Assembly: GCA_036262075.1 (NCBI GenBank)
Contig: DATAJO010000004.1
Location: 1 to 64,000 of the forward strand
Reading direction: 5' to 3'
DNA: 64,000 nucleotides
Source of the DNA: JACDBZ01 sp036262075
Lineage (GTDB): Bacteria; Chloroflexota; Limnocylindria; QHBO01
Shown here: piece after piece, positions 31,468-38,862 of the stretch
Numbering within the stretch: the first letter of the stretch is position 1
How the letters are laid out: every line of letters starts with the position of its first letter
The notes under the pieces: generated by a model
The model's input: only the letters and a program-made list of their open reading frames with translations
Databases searched by the model: none
What the model was told of the DNA's origin: nothing
Made by a program: the position numbers and the translations under genes

Positions 31468-31723
31468 GGGGTACCTCGTGTGCGGCCCGGGGGAGGCTTC
31501 GAGTGTAGCGCGGCGGCGCCCGGCGCCGGCGGGCGGGCGGCCTTGTCCCTGGAGCCGGCGGCGGCGCTTGCGTGCGATTTTTGGGCGGAATGTCGCCCGA
31601 AGGTGGGCCTCGGGCTACGCACCGCCGATTTATCGGTCGATGCAACGCCTGAGGGATCGGTTCACGCCGGTTCCGGCGTCAGGCCAGCCGATAAATCGAA
31701 CAGGCGTGGCCCGCATCGGCCGT
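31468..31723. other. Intergenic region holding a 73-nt nested palindrome
   Basis: There is no gene-like frame in this 256-bp gap. The proximal part must carry the promoter of the DUF885 gene (TACACT is present about 40 nt from its ATG on the minus strand). The distal part is the nested palindrome described at 31626-31698. Confidence 0.45.
31626..31698. repeat. 73-nt three-level nested palindrome
   Basis: The outer arms CGATTTATCGG (31626-31636) and CCGATAAATCG (31688-31698) are exact inverted repeats of 11 bp. Inside, GCCTGA (31647-31652) pairs with TCAGGC (31679-31684). At the centre ACGCCGG (31664-31670) pairs with CCGGCGT (31673-31679). The whole could fold into one long stem as RNA or a cruciform in DNA. 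Confidence 0.6.
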
Positions 31724-32104
31724 TCAGGCGTCATTCCCTGGATCAATCGGCGGGCCGATGATCTCGACGACCGTGCCGTCCGGCGCACGGACGTGACACC
31801 AGGCGGCGCGGTCCGTTCGCTCCACCTCGGTCAGCAGCTCCAGCCCATCGGCCTCGAGCGCGCGCCGGATGGCGTCGACGTCGGCGACGCGCAGGCCGAC
31901 GACCGGCCCGGTCGTGAAGAACGCGTGGTCGGGATCGGTGTCGGCGTAGACGTGGAGCTGGGCATCCGTGCCGAGCCGGAACCAGGTGGCGCCGGGCGCC
32001 TCGTGGATGACCTCGAGGCCGATGCGGTCGCGGAAGAACGCGACCATCGCGTCGAACTGGCTCGTCCGGAAGCCGATGAAGCCGATGCCGTCCGTCGCGG
32101 ACAC
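31724..32104 (-). CDS. VOC family protein
   Basis: A 126-residue vicinal-oxygen-chelate fold protein. It shows IGFIGFRTSQFDAMVAFFRDRIGLE at the start, the metal-side strand ATWFRLGTDAQLHVYAD, and GPVVGLRVADVDAIRRALEADGLELL, with AWCHVRAPDGTVVEIIGPP closing the second unit. Substrate unknown. The GTG start lies 10 bp after asd, so it is probably the third gene of a hom-asd operon. Confidence 0.8.
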   Translation of the reverse strand: MSATDGIGFIGFRTSQFDAMVAFFRDRIGLEVIHEAPGATWFRLGTDAQLHVYADTDPDHAFFTTGPVVGLRVADVDAIRRALEADGLELLTEVERTDRAAWCHVRAPDGTVVEIIGPPIDPGNDA

Positions 32105-32114
32105 GGCCCCGCGC

Positions 32115-33155
32115 TCAGCGAGGGGGCGGGACGAGCATGCCGTAGCGCTCCGGGTCGGCGGCCGCGGCGACCTGGATGGCGTTGAGCGCGGCGCCCTTGC
32201 GCAGGTTGTCGCTGCTCAGCCACAACGCGAAGCCGCGGTCGCGGCCCGGGATGGCGCGCAGGCGACCGACGAGGACCGGGTCGCGGCCCTCGACGTCGAG
32301 CGGCATCGGGTGGCGCTCGCTCCCGTCGGCCGGGCGGTACTCCATGCCGGGCGCCTCGCGCAGGGCGGCCTCGAGCTCGGCGACGCTCGTGTCTCGCTCG
32401 GTGCGGACGTGGAGCGCGACCGAGTGCCCGGTGTGGACCGGGACGCGAACCGTCGTGGCGGCCACGTCGAGGTCGGGCAGCTCGAGGATCTTCCGCACCT
32501 CGGCATGGATCTTCTTCTCCTCGCCGGTCCAGCCGGTCTCGTCGAGGACGTCGATCTGCGGCACGACCGAGTCGGCGATCCGGCCGTGGAACGGCGAGCT
32601 CTCGGCCCGCTCGCGGTGGTCGGTCCCCCGCTCCGCGGCGAAGGCGTCGAGCCCGGCGCGGCCGGCGCCGCTCACCGCCTGGTAGCTGGCGAGGTCGACC
32701 TGGGCCAGCCCGGCGACGTCGCGGATGACGCGCAGCGGCACGACCGCCGCGGCCGTCGTGCAGTTCGGGTTGGCGATGAGGTTGCCGCCGTTCAGCTGCC
32801 GCGCCGCGTGGGCGTTCGCCTCGGGCACGACGAGCGGGACGCCATCAACGAGGCGGAAGGCGCTCGAGTTGTCGACCACCAGCCGCACCTGGCGTCCCGG
32901 GCCGGCCATGATCTCGCGACTCTGGGCGGCGTCGACGGCGAGGAACAGGATGTCGAGCTCGCGGGCGGCCTCCTCGGTGAGCACGCGCACCGGCACGGTC
33001 TCGCCCCGGTACTTGGTCGCGTTGCCCTCCTCGTGGCCGAAGGGGCGGAGGCAGGTGGCCGGCAGGCCGGCATCGGCGAGGATCGAGCAGAAGACGCCGC
33101 CGACCACGCCGCGCGCACCCGCCACGCCGACGGTCGGCCAGGATCGCTGGTTCAT
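32115..33155 (-). CDS. asd: Aspartate-semialdehyde dehydrogenase
   Basis: A 346-residue NADPH enzyme that reduces aspartyl phosphate to aspartate semialdehyde, the branch point to lysine, threonine and methionine. It shows VGVAGARGVVGGVFCSIL (nucleotide-binding start), the active-site NPNCTTAAAV (Cys about 129), VVDNSSAFR, and HTGHSVALHV with the catalytic His region. Length is typical of the bacterial type. It starts 10 bp after hom, in the same transcript. A TAAGGT 7 nt upstream overlaps the hom stop and may be coincidental. Confidence 0.93.
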   Translation of the reverse strand: MNQRSWPTVGVAGARGVVGGVFCSILADAGLPATCLRPFGHEEGNATKYRGETVPVRVLTEEAARELDILFLAVDAAQSREIMAGPGRQVRLVVDNSSAFRLVDGVPLVVPEANAHAARQLNGGNLIANPNCTTAAAVVPLRVIRDVAGLAQVDLASYQAVSGAGRAGLDAFAAERGTDHRERAESSPFHGRIADSVVPQIDVLDETGWTGEEKKIHAEVRKILELPDLDVAATTVRVPVHTGHSVALHVRTERDTSVAELEAALREAPGMEYRPADGSERHPMPLDVEGRDPVLVGRLRAIPGRDRGFALWLSSDNLRKGAALNAIQVAAAADPERYGMLVPPPR

Positions 33156-33165
33156 GGCTGCGACC

Positions 33166-34092
33166 TTACCGCAGCCGTCGAGCCGGTGCCGCGAAGAGGA
33201 TCGGGCGTTCGCCGGCGACGAGCCGCGCGACGTCGGCATAGACCGCGCCCGCGGTCACGCGCCCGCCGGCCCCCGGGCCGCTGACCCGGACCGTGGTGCC
33301 GTCGCGGGAGACAATCTCGAGCATCGACTCGACGCCCTCGAGGACGGCGAGCGGATCCACCGGCTCGAGGCGGGCCGGACCGACACGGAGGTGCTCGGGG
33401 TCCGCATCGGCGACGAGGCGCACGACCTGGCCGGGCATGACCGCCGTCTCGAGGATGCCCTCGGTCTCGACGTCGGACTCCGGGCGCCATCGGCCCCAGG
33501 CCACCGAGGCCAGGATGGCGAGCTTCTGGGCGGCGTCGCGACCCTCGACGTCGAACGACGGGTCGGCCTCGGCGTAGCCGGCGGCCTGGGCATCGGACAG
33601 CGCGTCCTCGTAGGAGGCGCCGCGGCCCATGGCGCTGAGGATGTACGTCGTCGTCGCGTTCACGACCCCGCGCAGCCGCACGATGTCGCCGGTGGCGGCC
33701 ATGTGCTGGACCGTCTCGATCATCGGCGTGCCACCCCCGACCGATGCGCTGGCCAGCAGCGCCGCGGACCGCCGCTCGGCGAGCTCCGCCAGCTCGCCGC
33801 CATGGGAGGCGAGGAGCGCCTTGTTGGCCGTGACGTACGGCGTGCCCGTGTCGAGCGCCGCCTTCGCCCATTGCCGCGGGCCATCGATCCCGCCGGCCAG
33901 CTCGACCACGATATCGGCGTCGAGCGCCTCCTCGGGCGTCACCACCGCCACGCCCTCCGGCAGGTCGTCGCGGTCGCGGTTGCGCACCGCCACCTTCGCC
34001 AGCTCCAGCGGCAGCGGCCCCTCGAGCACGAGCCGACCGAAGGCGGACCCAACGGTCCCCCACCCGATCAGGCCGATGCTGAGGCGTTCCAT
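33166..34092 (-). CDS. hom: Homoserine dehydrogenase (short form without ACT domain)
   Basis: A 308-residue enzyme that reduces aspartate semialdehyde to homoserine. It shows IGLIGWGTVGSAFG (NAD(P) binding, residues 6-19), PYVTANKALLA with the catalytic Lys, GVVNATTTYILSAM, and GYAEADPSFDVEGRDAAQKLAILA, the standard catalytic blocks. It stops right after the catalytic domain, so the C-terminal ACT regulatory domain that mediates threonine feedback in many bacteria is absent. TAGACT lies 7 nt before the ATG. Confidence 0.93.
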   Translation of the reverse strand: MERLSIGLIGWGTVGSAFGRLVLEGPLPLELAKVAVRNRDRDDLPEGVAVVTPEEALDADIVVELAGGIDGPRQWAKAALDTGTPYVTANKALLASHGGELAELAERRSAALLASASVGGGTPMIETVQHMAATGDIVRLRGVVNATTTYILSAMGRGASYEDALSDAQAAGYAEADPSFDVEGRDAAQKLAILASVAWGRWRPESDVETEGILETAVMPGQVVRLVADADPEHLRVGPARLEPVDPLAVLEGVESMLEIVSRDGTTVRVSGPGAGGRVTAGAVYADVARLVAGERPILFAAPARRLR

Positions 34093-34105
34093 CGGCGGAA
34101 GTCTA
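34093..34105 (-). promoter_or_regulatory. Leaderless-type -10 before hom
   Basis: TAGACT (34105-34100 on the minus strand) is 7 nt before the hom ATG. The divergent lipoprotein gene starts only 45 bp away. Confidence 0.55.
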
Positions 34106-34137
34106 CGCGGCCCCGTGATCTGCGATCATCCGCGCCG

Positions 34138-34494
34138 ATGAGGCGCCGGGCCCTGGTTGCGATGCTGGCGGTCGGATCGCTTGCCGGATGTGGCTGGATC
34201 CCCGGCTGCGCCGCCTACGACCCGGCGGCAGCCAAGGCGACGTTCGACGGCAGGGTCGGGACGGTCGAGGTCGTCAACGAGGGAACGGCGGACGTGCACG
34301 TGGACCTCTACCACCCCGACGGGACCGGATCCGTCGAGGTCAGCGCCTTGGCGCCCGCCGGCACGGTGACCGCCCTTCCCGGCGCGATCGGCAACGATTG
34401 GGGCATTGGCATCGGCGATGGCTGCGTCACGACGGTGCGCCAGGTGGCCACGTGGACCGGCGATCGGTTCGTCATCGCCTGGCCGGACGGCTAG
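34138..34494 (+). CDS. Small lipoprotein, hypothetical
   Basis: A 118-residue predicted lipoprotein. Signal MRRRALVAMLAVGSLAGC has lipobox LAGC (Cys18), followed by a beta-rich domain (VGTVEVVNEGTADVHVDLYHP, VRQVATWTGDRFVIAWPDG). Two further Cys could form a disulfide. Family not recognised. GATCAT 8 nt before the ATG resembles the leaderless -10 pattern weakly. It is divergent from hom and is followed 12 bp later by an NTF2-like gene. Confidence 0.68.
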   Translation: MRRRALVAMLAVGSLAGCGWIPGCAAYDPAAAKATFDGRVGTVEVVNEGTADVHVDLYHPDGTGSVEVSALAPAGTVTALPGAIGNDWGIGIGDGCVTTVRQVATWTGDRFVIAWPDG

Positions 34495-34506
34495 ACTGAC
34501 CGCGCA
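34492..34506 (+). promoter_or_regulatory. Leaderless-type -10 before the NTF2-like gene
   Basis: TAGACT at 34492-34497 is 9 nt before ATG 34507. It overlaps the TAG stop codon of the preceding gene, so it could be partly fortuitous. Confidence 0.35.
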
Positions 34507-34842
34507 ATGGGAGCCATCGACACGGTCGACCTGTTCATCGAGCTGATCAACGACGATCGGCGCGAGAAGGCGGTCGAGCTGCTCGCCGAGAACGCCGTCA
34601 TGGGCATCAGCGTGCCCGGCAGCGACGAGCGCACGAACCTTCGCGGCCGGGACAAGGTCGGCGGCTGGTTCATCCGCGCCGGTGACGGGTTCCGCCTCTT
34701 CACGAACGACTCGCGCGACATGGGCGCCAGCTACGTCGCCGACATGACCGTCATCCGACCCGGCGCGCCACCGATGAACGTCGAGGCCAACTTCCGGGTC
34801 GAGAACGGCGAGATCGTTTCGCTCTTCCTGCAGCCGAACTGA
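34507..34842 (+). CDS. Nuclear transport factor 2 (SnoaL-like) family protein
   Basis: A 111-residue cone-shaped alpha+beta barrel protein. It shows TVDLFIELINDDRREKAVELLAENAVM, the N-terminal helices of the fold, and ends MNVEANFRVENGEIVSLFLQ, the last two strands. NTF2-like proteins bind or isomerise small hydrophobic molecules, or only dimerise; no catalytic residues can be assigned. Confidence 0.75.
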   Translation: MGAIDTVDLFIELINDDRREKAVELLAENAVMGISVPGSDERTNLRGRDKVGGWFIRAGDGFRLFTNDSRDMGASYVADMTVIRPGAPPMNVEANFRVENGEIVSLFLQPN

Positions 34843-35028
34843 CCGGATCGCTGCGCCCCGAGGCGCGTGCGCGTGCGGTCTGAAGCAGGCCTATGGGCGG
34901 CTCAGCGGTCGTTTCGCCTGCGCCGGCAGGCCAAACAGCAGATTGAGGCGCCGAATCGCCGGCCCACGACCGCAATCTGACCGGTCAGCGGTCCTAACGC
35001 CTGCGGCGAACCGCACGCAACCCACCGC
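34843..35028. other. Intergenic region with direct and inverted repeats
   Basis: A 186-bp gap between two converging genes. TCAGCGGTCGTTTCGCC (34902 on) is repeated at 34985-35009 with about 20 of 25 matches. Between them CAGATTG (34939-34945) and CAATCTG (34973-34979) form the outer arms, and GGCG/CGCC (34947-34950, 34957-34960) the inner arms, of a nested palindrome. No gene is seen. Confidence 0.5.
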
Positions 35029-35787
35029 CTACGGGAACAGGTCGCGCTCCGGCTCCATCACGAGGGCCGATGCGCCCTGGTCCGACGGGCGCCAGCGGTA
35101 ACCGCGCACCACCACGACCGGACGGCCGTCGACCTTGCCACCGGCGAGGTCCGCGGCCGAGGCGAGCTCGTCGGCGACCGCGATGATCGTCGCTTTCATG
35201 GGCCGGCCGGCGGTGTCGGGCTGCTCGCGCAGGTCGAGCAGAACCTCGAGCCCCGCGGCTCCGATGGCGACGTTGACGATCCCGTTGCGCCACGGCCGCC
35301 CGAACGAGTCGCTGATCACGATCGCGGGCGCCACGCCGAGCGAGGGGTGCAGTCCGTCGCGGATGCGGCGCGCGGAGGCATCCGGGTCGACGGGGAGGAG
35401 TGACGCGACCTCTCCCCCGCCGACGTTCGACACGTCGACCCCGGCGTTGGCGCACACCAGCCCGTGGCGGGTGCGCGAGATGATCAGGCCCCCGGCGCCC
35501 ATGCGGACGATCGAGGCCGACTCGCGCAGGACGAGCTCGACCTGGCGCGGGTCCTTGCCCCATCGCGCGGCCCAGTCGCGCGCGAGGGCGGACGGCTCGA
35601 CCGACGCGAGCTCGACCAGCCGGCCCTCGGCCTTGGAGACGATCTTCTGCGTGACGACGAGCACGTCGTCATCGGCGAGGGTGACGCCGGAGGCCGATGC
35701 TGCGGCGGCGATGGCCGCGGCGAGGTCGTCGCCGGGAGCGATCTCCGGAATGCCGTCGAGCGCGATGAGCTCGAGGCGCACGGTCAC
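35029..35787 (-). CDS. cofE: Coenzyme F420-0:L-glutamate ligase
   Basis: A 252-residue GTP-dependent ligase that adds L-glutamate residues to F420-0 to make gamma-glutamyl F420. It shows RLELIALDGIPEIAPGDDLAAAI, the CofE N terminus, VVTQKIVSKAEGRLVEL, LVCANAGVDVSNVGGGE and VVISDSFGRPWRNGIVNVAIG, the core blocks of the family. It lacks the C-terminal nitroreductase-like domain of mycobacterial FbiB, so it is the short archaeal/chloroflexal type. GTG start overlaps the cofC stop by 4 bp. Confidence 0.93.
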   Translation of the reverse strand: MTVRLELIALDGIPEIAPGDDLAAAIAAAASASGVTLADDDVLVVTQKIVSKAEGRLVELASVEPSALARDWAARWGKDPRQVELVLRESASIVRMGAGGLIISRTRHGLVCANAGVDVSNVGGGEVASLLPVDPDASARRIRDGLHPSLGVAPAIVISDSFGRPWRNGIVNVAIGAAGLEVLLDLREQPDTAGRPMKATIIAVADELASAADLAGGKVDGRPVVVVRGYRWRPSDQGASALVMEPERDLFP

Positions 35788-36386
35788 GCGGCGTCCCCGA
35801 GCTCGAGCCAGCGCTGGAGATCGGCCGGCGTGTCGAGGTCGAAGGAGAGGCCCGCCCGGTCGACGGCCACGGCGGGCACACCCGCGCGCTCGACCTCGGC
35901 CGCATGCGCGGCGAACGAACCGGGCCCGAAGCGGAAGTTGATGACGCCGGGTGGCCGGAGCGCGAGGCCGTTCGTGCCGGTGCCGGCGCGGTCGGGGGCG
36001 ATCGCCACGCCGGGTGATCCATCGGACGGCAGCGCGTCGACGAGGCTCCGCACGTCCTCGGGACGCAGGTTCGGCAGGTCGCCGTGGAGGACGACGAGCG
36101 TGTCGATGCCGTCGAGGATCGCCTCGGAGCGTGCCTGGTCGAGGCCCTCGTTCAGCCCCATCCCGCGCTGGACGCTGAGCCGGGCGCCGGCGGCCTCGAC
36201 GATCTCGGCGAGCGGGCGCGAGGGCGAGATGACGACGACGTCATCGGTCACCTGGCGTGCGACCGACAGGACCCGCTGGAGGAGCTGGCTGGCGAGCATG
36301 ATCCGCTCCTCGGGCTCGAGGGTCGACGCGAGACGCGTCTTCGCCGCCTCGAGGCCGCGATGCGGGACGATGATCCTGAGGGACAC
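35784..36386 (-). CDS. cofC: 2-phospho-L-lactate (or phosphoenolpyruvate) guanylyltransferase
   Basis: A 200-residue nucleotidyltransferase that activates 2-phospholactate or phosphoenolpyruvate with GTP for F420 assembly (CofC in archaea, FbiD in actinobacteria). It shows RIIVPHRGLEAAKTRLAS (GTP-binding start), TLVVLHGDLPNLRPEDV, and DRAGTGTNGLALRPP, the product/metal region. Sequence alone does not decide lactate versus PEP chemistry. The GTG start has TATGCT 6 nt upstream. It is translationally coupled to cofE. Confidence 0.92.
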   Translation of the reverse strand: MSLRIIVPHRGLEAAKTRLASTLEPEERIMLASQLLQRVLSVARQVTDDVVVISPSRPLAEIVEAAGARLSVQRGMGLNEGLDQARSEAILDGIDTLVVLHGDLPNLRPEDVRSLVDALPSDGSPGVAIAPDRAGTGTNGLALRPPGVINFRFGPGSFAAHAAEVERAGVPAVAVDRAGLSFDLDTPADLQRWLELGDAA

Positions 36387-36398
36387 CCGGTGAGCATA
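36387..36398 (-). promoter_or_regulatory. Leaderless-type -10 before cofC
   Basis: TATGCT (36398-36393 on the minus strand) lies 6 nt before the GTG start, in the 43-bp cofD-cofC gap. cofC-cofE may therefore have their own transcript. Confidence 0.45.
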
Positions 36399-36429
36399 TC
36401 GCGGGTGGCGAGCGGCCGCCCCGGGCCGA

Positions 36430-37350
36430 TCAGGCCAGCGCCACGAGGGCCGCGGCGAGCCGCCGCCGGTCGTCGTCGGTGCGCATCACCGTCGGCAGCA
36501 CCTCGACCGCCAGGCCGAGCTCCTCCTCGATCCGCGGCGCGAGGTCCGCATCGGCCTCGTCGACGACGAAGTGCTCGACGATGTCGGCGTACAGCCGCGC
36601 GACGCCGAGCGCGCTGACCTCGTGGCCCAGGCTCTCGAGCATCCGGTCCGCGGGGCCCTTCAGCGCGCGGCCGGCGACGATCGGGCTGACCGCCACGGTG
36701 CGGGCACGGACGGCCGCCACGGCCTCGCGGACGCCGGGCAGCACGAGGATCGGCTCGATGCTCACGATCGGGTTCGACGGGCCGATGACGACGAGGTCCG
36801 CCGAGGCGATCGCCTCGAGCACCTCCGGCGTCGGCTGGCCGACGCCGTCGTATCGGACCGCACGGACGACCGGCTGCTGGCGCAGGCGCACGAAATACTC
36901 CTGGAAGGCGAGGGCGCCCACATCGGTCTCGACGATGGTCCGATGCCGGTCATCGGTCGCCGGCAGGACGCGGGCGCGGATGCCGAGCGAGACCGCCATG
37001 TCGCCCACGACATCGGTCAGGCGGTCGCCGTGGCGCAGGCGGCGGGTGCGGTGGACGTGCGTGGCGAGATCGGCGTCGCCGACGGTGAACCAGGTCGGCT
37101 CGCCGAGCCGCTCGAACTGGGCGTGGGCGCTCATCGTGTCGCCGGCGATGCCCCAGCCGCGCTCCCGGTCGACCAGGCCGGACAGGGTGTACAGCAGCGT
37201 GTCGACGTCGGGCGACACGACGAGCCCGTGGATCTCGGTGTCGTCGCCGACGTTGGCCGCGATCGACAGGTCGACCGCGTCCTCGAGCAGCGCGAAGCCG
37301 TGCGCCAGCTTCGTGCCGCCGGTGCCGCCGGCGAGGACGGTGACCCGCAT
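36430..37350 (-). CDS. cofD: 2-phospho-L-lactate transferase (F420 synthesis)
   Basis: A 306-residue enzyme that transfers the phospholactyl or phosphoenolpyruvyl unit from its GDP-activated form onto Fo. The N terminus is TVLAGGTGGTKLAHGFALL, the diagnostic CofD/FbiA glycine loop. VNVGDDTEIHGLVVSPDVDT-like and LVVIGPSNPIVSIEPILVLPG blocks follow, then VSPIVAGRALKGPADRML. Length is normal. AGGAG 4 nt before the ATG suggests normal ribosome binding. It is followed by cofC and cofE and preceded by an F420-type oxidoreductase. Confidence 0.93.
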   Translation of the reverse strand: MRVTVLAGGTGGTKLAHGFALLEDAVDLSIAANVGDDTEIHGLVVSPDVDTLLYTLSGLVDRERGWGIAGDTMSAHAQFERLGEPTWFTVGDADLATHVHRTRRLRHGDRLTDVVGDMAVSLGIRARVLPATDDRHRTIVETDVGALAFQEYFVRLRQQPVVRAVRYDGVGQPTPEVLEAIASADLVVIGPSNPIVSIEPILVLPGVREAVAAVRARTVAVSPIVAGRALKGPADRMLESLGHEVSALGVARLYADIVEHFVVDEADADLAPRIEEELGLAVEVLPTVMRTDDDRRRLAAALVALA

Positions 37351-37360
37351 CGGCTCCTGC

Positions 37361-38296
37361 CTACCCTCGCTCGAGCTCCGGTCGAACCTCGGTCATCAGC
37401 CGCTCCATCGACTCCTCGTCGTACGGCGACGGGAAGCCGACGATCAGGTGCCGGAAGCCGATGCCGAGGTACGGCCGCAGGCGCTCGACGACCTGCTCGG
37501 CCGTCCCGACCAGCTGGTTCGTCCAGGGCTGGGCGTTGCCGTTGCGCGCGAACGTCTCGCGCGCCACGCGCTCGGCCTCGGCCGGGTCGTCGCGGATGAT
37601 GCAGATCCCCACGCCGGACGTCCGCTCGATCTCCGACTCGTCGCGGCCGACCTCCTCGCAGTGGCGGCGCAGGATCTCGTCCTTGCGCTTCACGTTCTCG
37701 ATGCCGCCACCGAAGTTGCAGGCATCGGCATAGCGGGCCACGATCCGGAGCGTCTTGCGCTCGCCTCCCCCGCCGATGAGCAGCGGCAGCTTCTCCTGGA
37801 CCGGGGGCGGGTCGTTGCGCACCTTGCGCACCGCGTAGCGCTTCGAGCCCGACGGCTCCTCGCCGCGCAGCATGCCGCGCATGATGCCGGCCGCCTCCTC
37901 CAGCCAGCGCAGCCGCTCGCCCGGCGAGCTGCCGAACTCGATGCCGAAGGCGGTGTGCTCGATCTCGAACCAGGCGCCGCCGATGCCGAGCACCGCTCGG
38001 CCGCCGCTGATGTGGTCGAGCGTGGTGACCATCTTCGCCACGAGCGCCGGGTTGCGGAACGTATTCGCGCCGACCATGAGGCCGAGCGTCGCGCGCTCGG
38101 TCGTCTCCGCCCACGACGCCAGGGTCATGTACCCCTCGAACATCGGCCCGTGGGGATCTCCGACGATCGGGTAGAGGTGGTCCCAGGTCCAGAGGCTATC
38201 GAACCCGAGCCGGTCGGCGCGGATCCCGGCCTCACGGAACGACTTCCAGTCGGTGTACTGGTTCCAGCAGAGTGCCCCGAGCTTCACATCGGTCAA
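37361..38296 (-). CDS. LLM-class F420-dependent oxidoreductase
   Basis: A 311-residue luciferase-like TIM barrel of the F420-using branch. It shows DRLGFDSLWTWDHLYPI, LGLMVGANTFRNPALVAKMVTTLDHISGGRAVLGIGGAW and LPLLIGGGGERKTLRIVARYAD, the standard LLM blocks. F420 use is inferred from the subfamily and from cofD 10 bp downstream. The start is TTG 38296, with GGAGA 7 nt upstream; no better start is visible. The upstream PPOX gene is in the same reading frame, separated by three in-frame TGA codons. Confidence 0.83.
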   Translation of the reverse strand: MTDVKLGALCWNQYTDWKSFREAGIRADRLGFDSLWTWDHLYPIVGDPHGPMFEGYMTLASWAETTERATLGLMVGANTFRNPALVAKMVTTLDHISGGRAVLGIGGAWFEIEHTAFGIEFGSSPGERLRWLEEAAGIMRGMLRGEEPSGSKRYAVRKVRNDPPPVQEKLPLLIGGGGERKTLRIVARYADACNFGGGIENVKRKDEILRRHCEEVGRDESEIERTSGVGICIIRDDPAEAERVARETFARNGNAQPWTNQLVGTAEQVVERLRPYLGIGFRHLIVGFPSPYDEESMERLMTEVRPELERG

Positions 38297-38308
38297 TTGG
38301 CGTCTCCA

Positions 38309-38350
38309 GTGCGTTGGTCACGTGTGCGTTGGTCACGTGTGCGTTGGTCA
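38309..38350 (-). repeat. 15-bp tandem repeat carrying in-frame stop codons
   Basis: GTGCGTTGGTCACGT occurs at 38309-38323 and 38324-38338, and its first 12 bases again at 38339-38350. On the minus strand each unit supplies TGA in one frame (38350, 38335, 38320), the first being the real stop of the PPOX gene. Confidence 0.85.
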
Positions 38351-38764
38351 GTCGTGGCGGATGACCTTCTCGACCTTCATCCGGATCGTCACGCGCTCCT
38401 GGCCGTCGAACTGCGACGGATCGCTGTTGTATCGGCGAGCGAGCGCCTTGATGTCCTCGAGCGAGCGCTCACGATCGTCGTCGAGCTCGACCGTGCCCTT
38501 GAGCGCGACCCAGAACAGGCCGTCCTCGAAGCAGAGGCTGACCCGCGGGTCGCGGCGGAGCCAGCGCTCCTTCGCACGGCCGACCTTCGTGTTCATGAGG
38601 ATCGTGTCGGGGCGGGCCGGGTCGAGGTCGAACCACATCACCGACTGGGTCGGCGAGCCGTCGGGCGCGAGGACGGCGAGGACGGGGAAGCGCAGCTCAT
38701 CGGTGAGCCAGGCGCGGAGGTCGTCGGGAAGGACCGCGTGAACGGTCAGGGCTTCGTCGGTCAC
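38348..38764 (-). CDS. PPOX-class (split beta-barrel) flavin/F420-dependent oxidoreductase
   Basis: A 138-residue split-barrel protein. It shows FPVLAVLAPDGSPTQSVMWFDLD, TILMNTKVGRAKERWLRRDPRVSLCFED and GTVELDDDRERSLEDIKALARRY, typical of PPOX-class F420-dependent enzymes (Rv1155-like) of about 140 residues. These reduce enones, biliverdin or F420-linked substrates. Its place at the head of the LLM-cofD-cofC-cofE series supports F420 over FMN. GTG start, with GGAG 7 nt upstream. Confidence 0.82.
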   Translation of the reverse strand: MTDEALTVHAVLPDDLRAWLTDELRFPVLAVLAPDGSPTQSVMWFDLDPARPDTILMNTKVGRAKERWLRRDPRVSLCFEDGLFWVALKGTVELDDDRERSLEDIKALARRYNSDPSQFDGQERVTIRMKVEKVIRHD

Positions 38765-38862
38765 AGGTACTCCAGGGTCTTCGCAGATCGGATGCCAGAG
38801 GGGACCATCGTATCGAGGCAGCCCGTTCGCTGCCCGAAGGCGAAGCCTGCGATGATGCGGAC

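Noticed and set aside
31575..31605. Intrinsic terminator GGGCG...CGCCC with ATTTTT
   Set aside because: The T run precedes the hairpin on the plus strand and becomes an A run on the minus strand, so it does not fit a terminator for either neighbouring gene.
33163..33168. Independent leaderless promoter TAAGGT for asd
   Set aside because: The TAA is the hom stop codon and asd starts 10 bp later. Cotranscription with hom explains expression, so I count this box only as possible coincidence.
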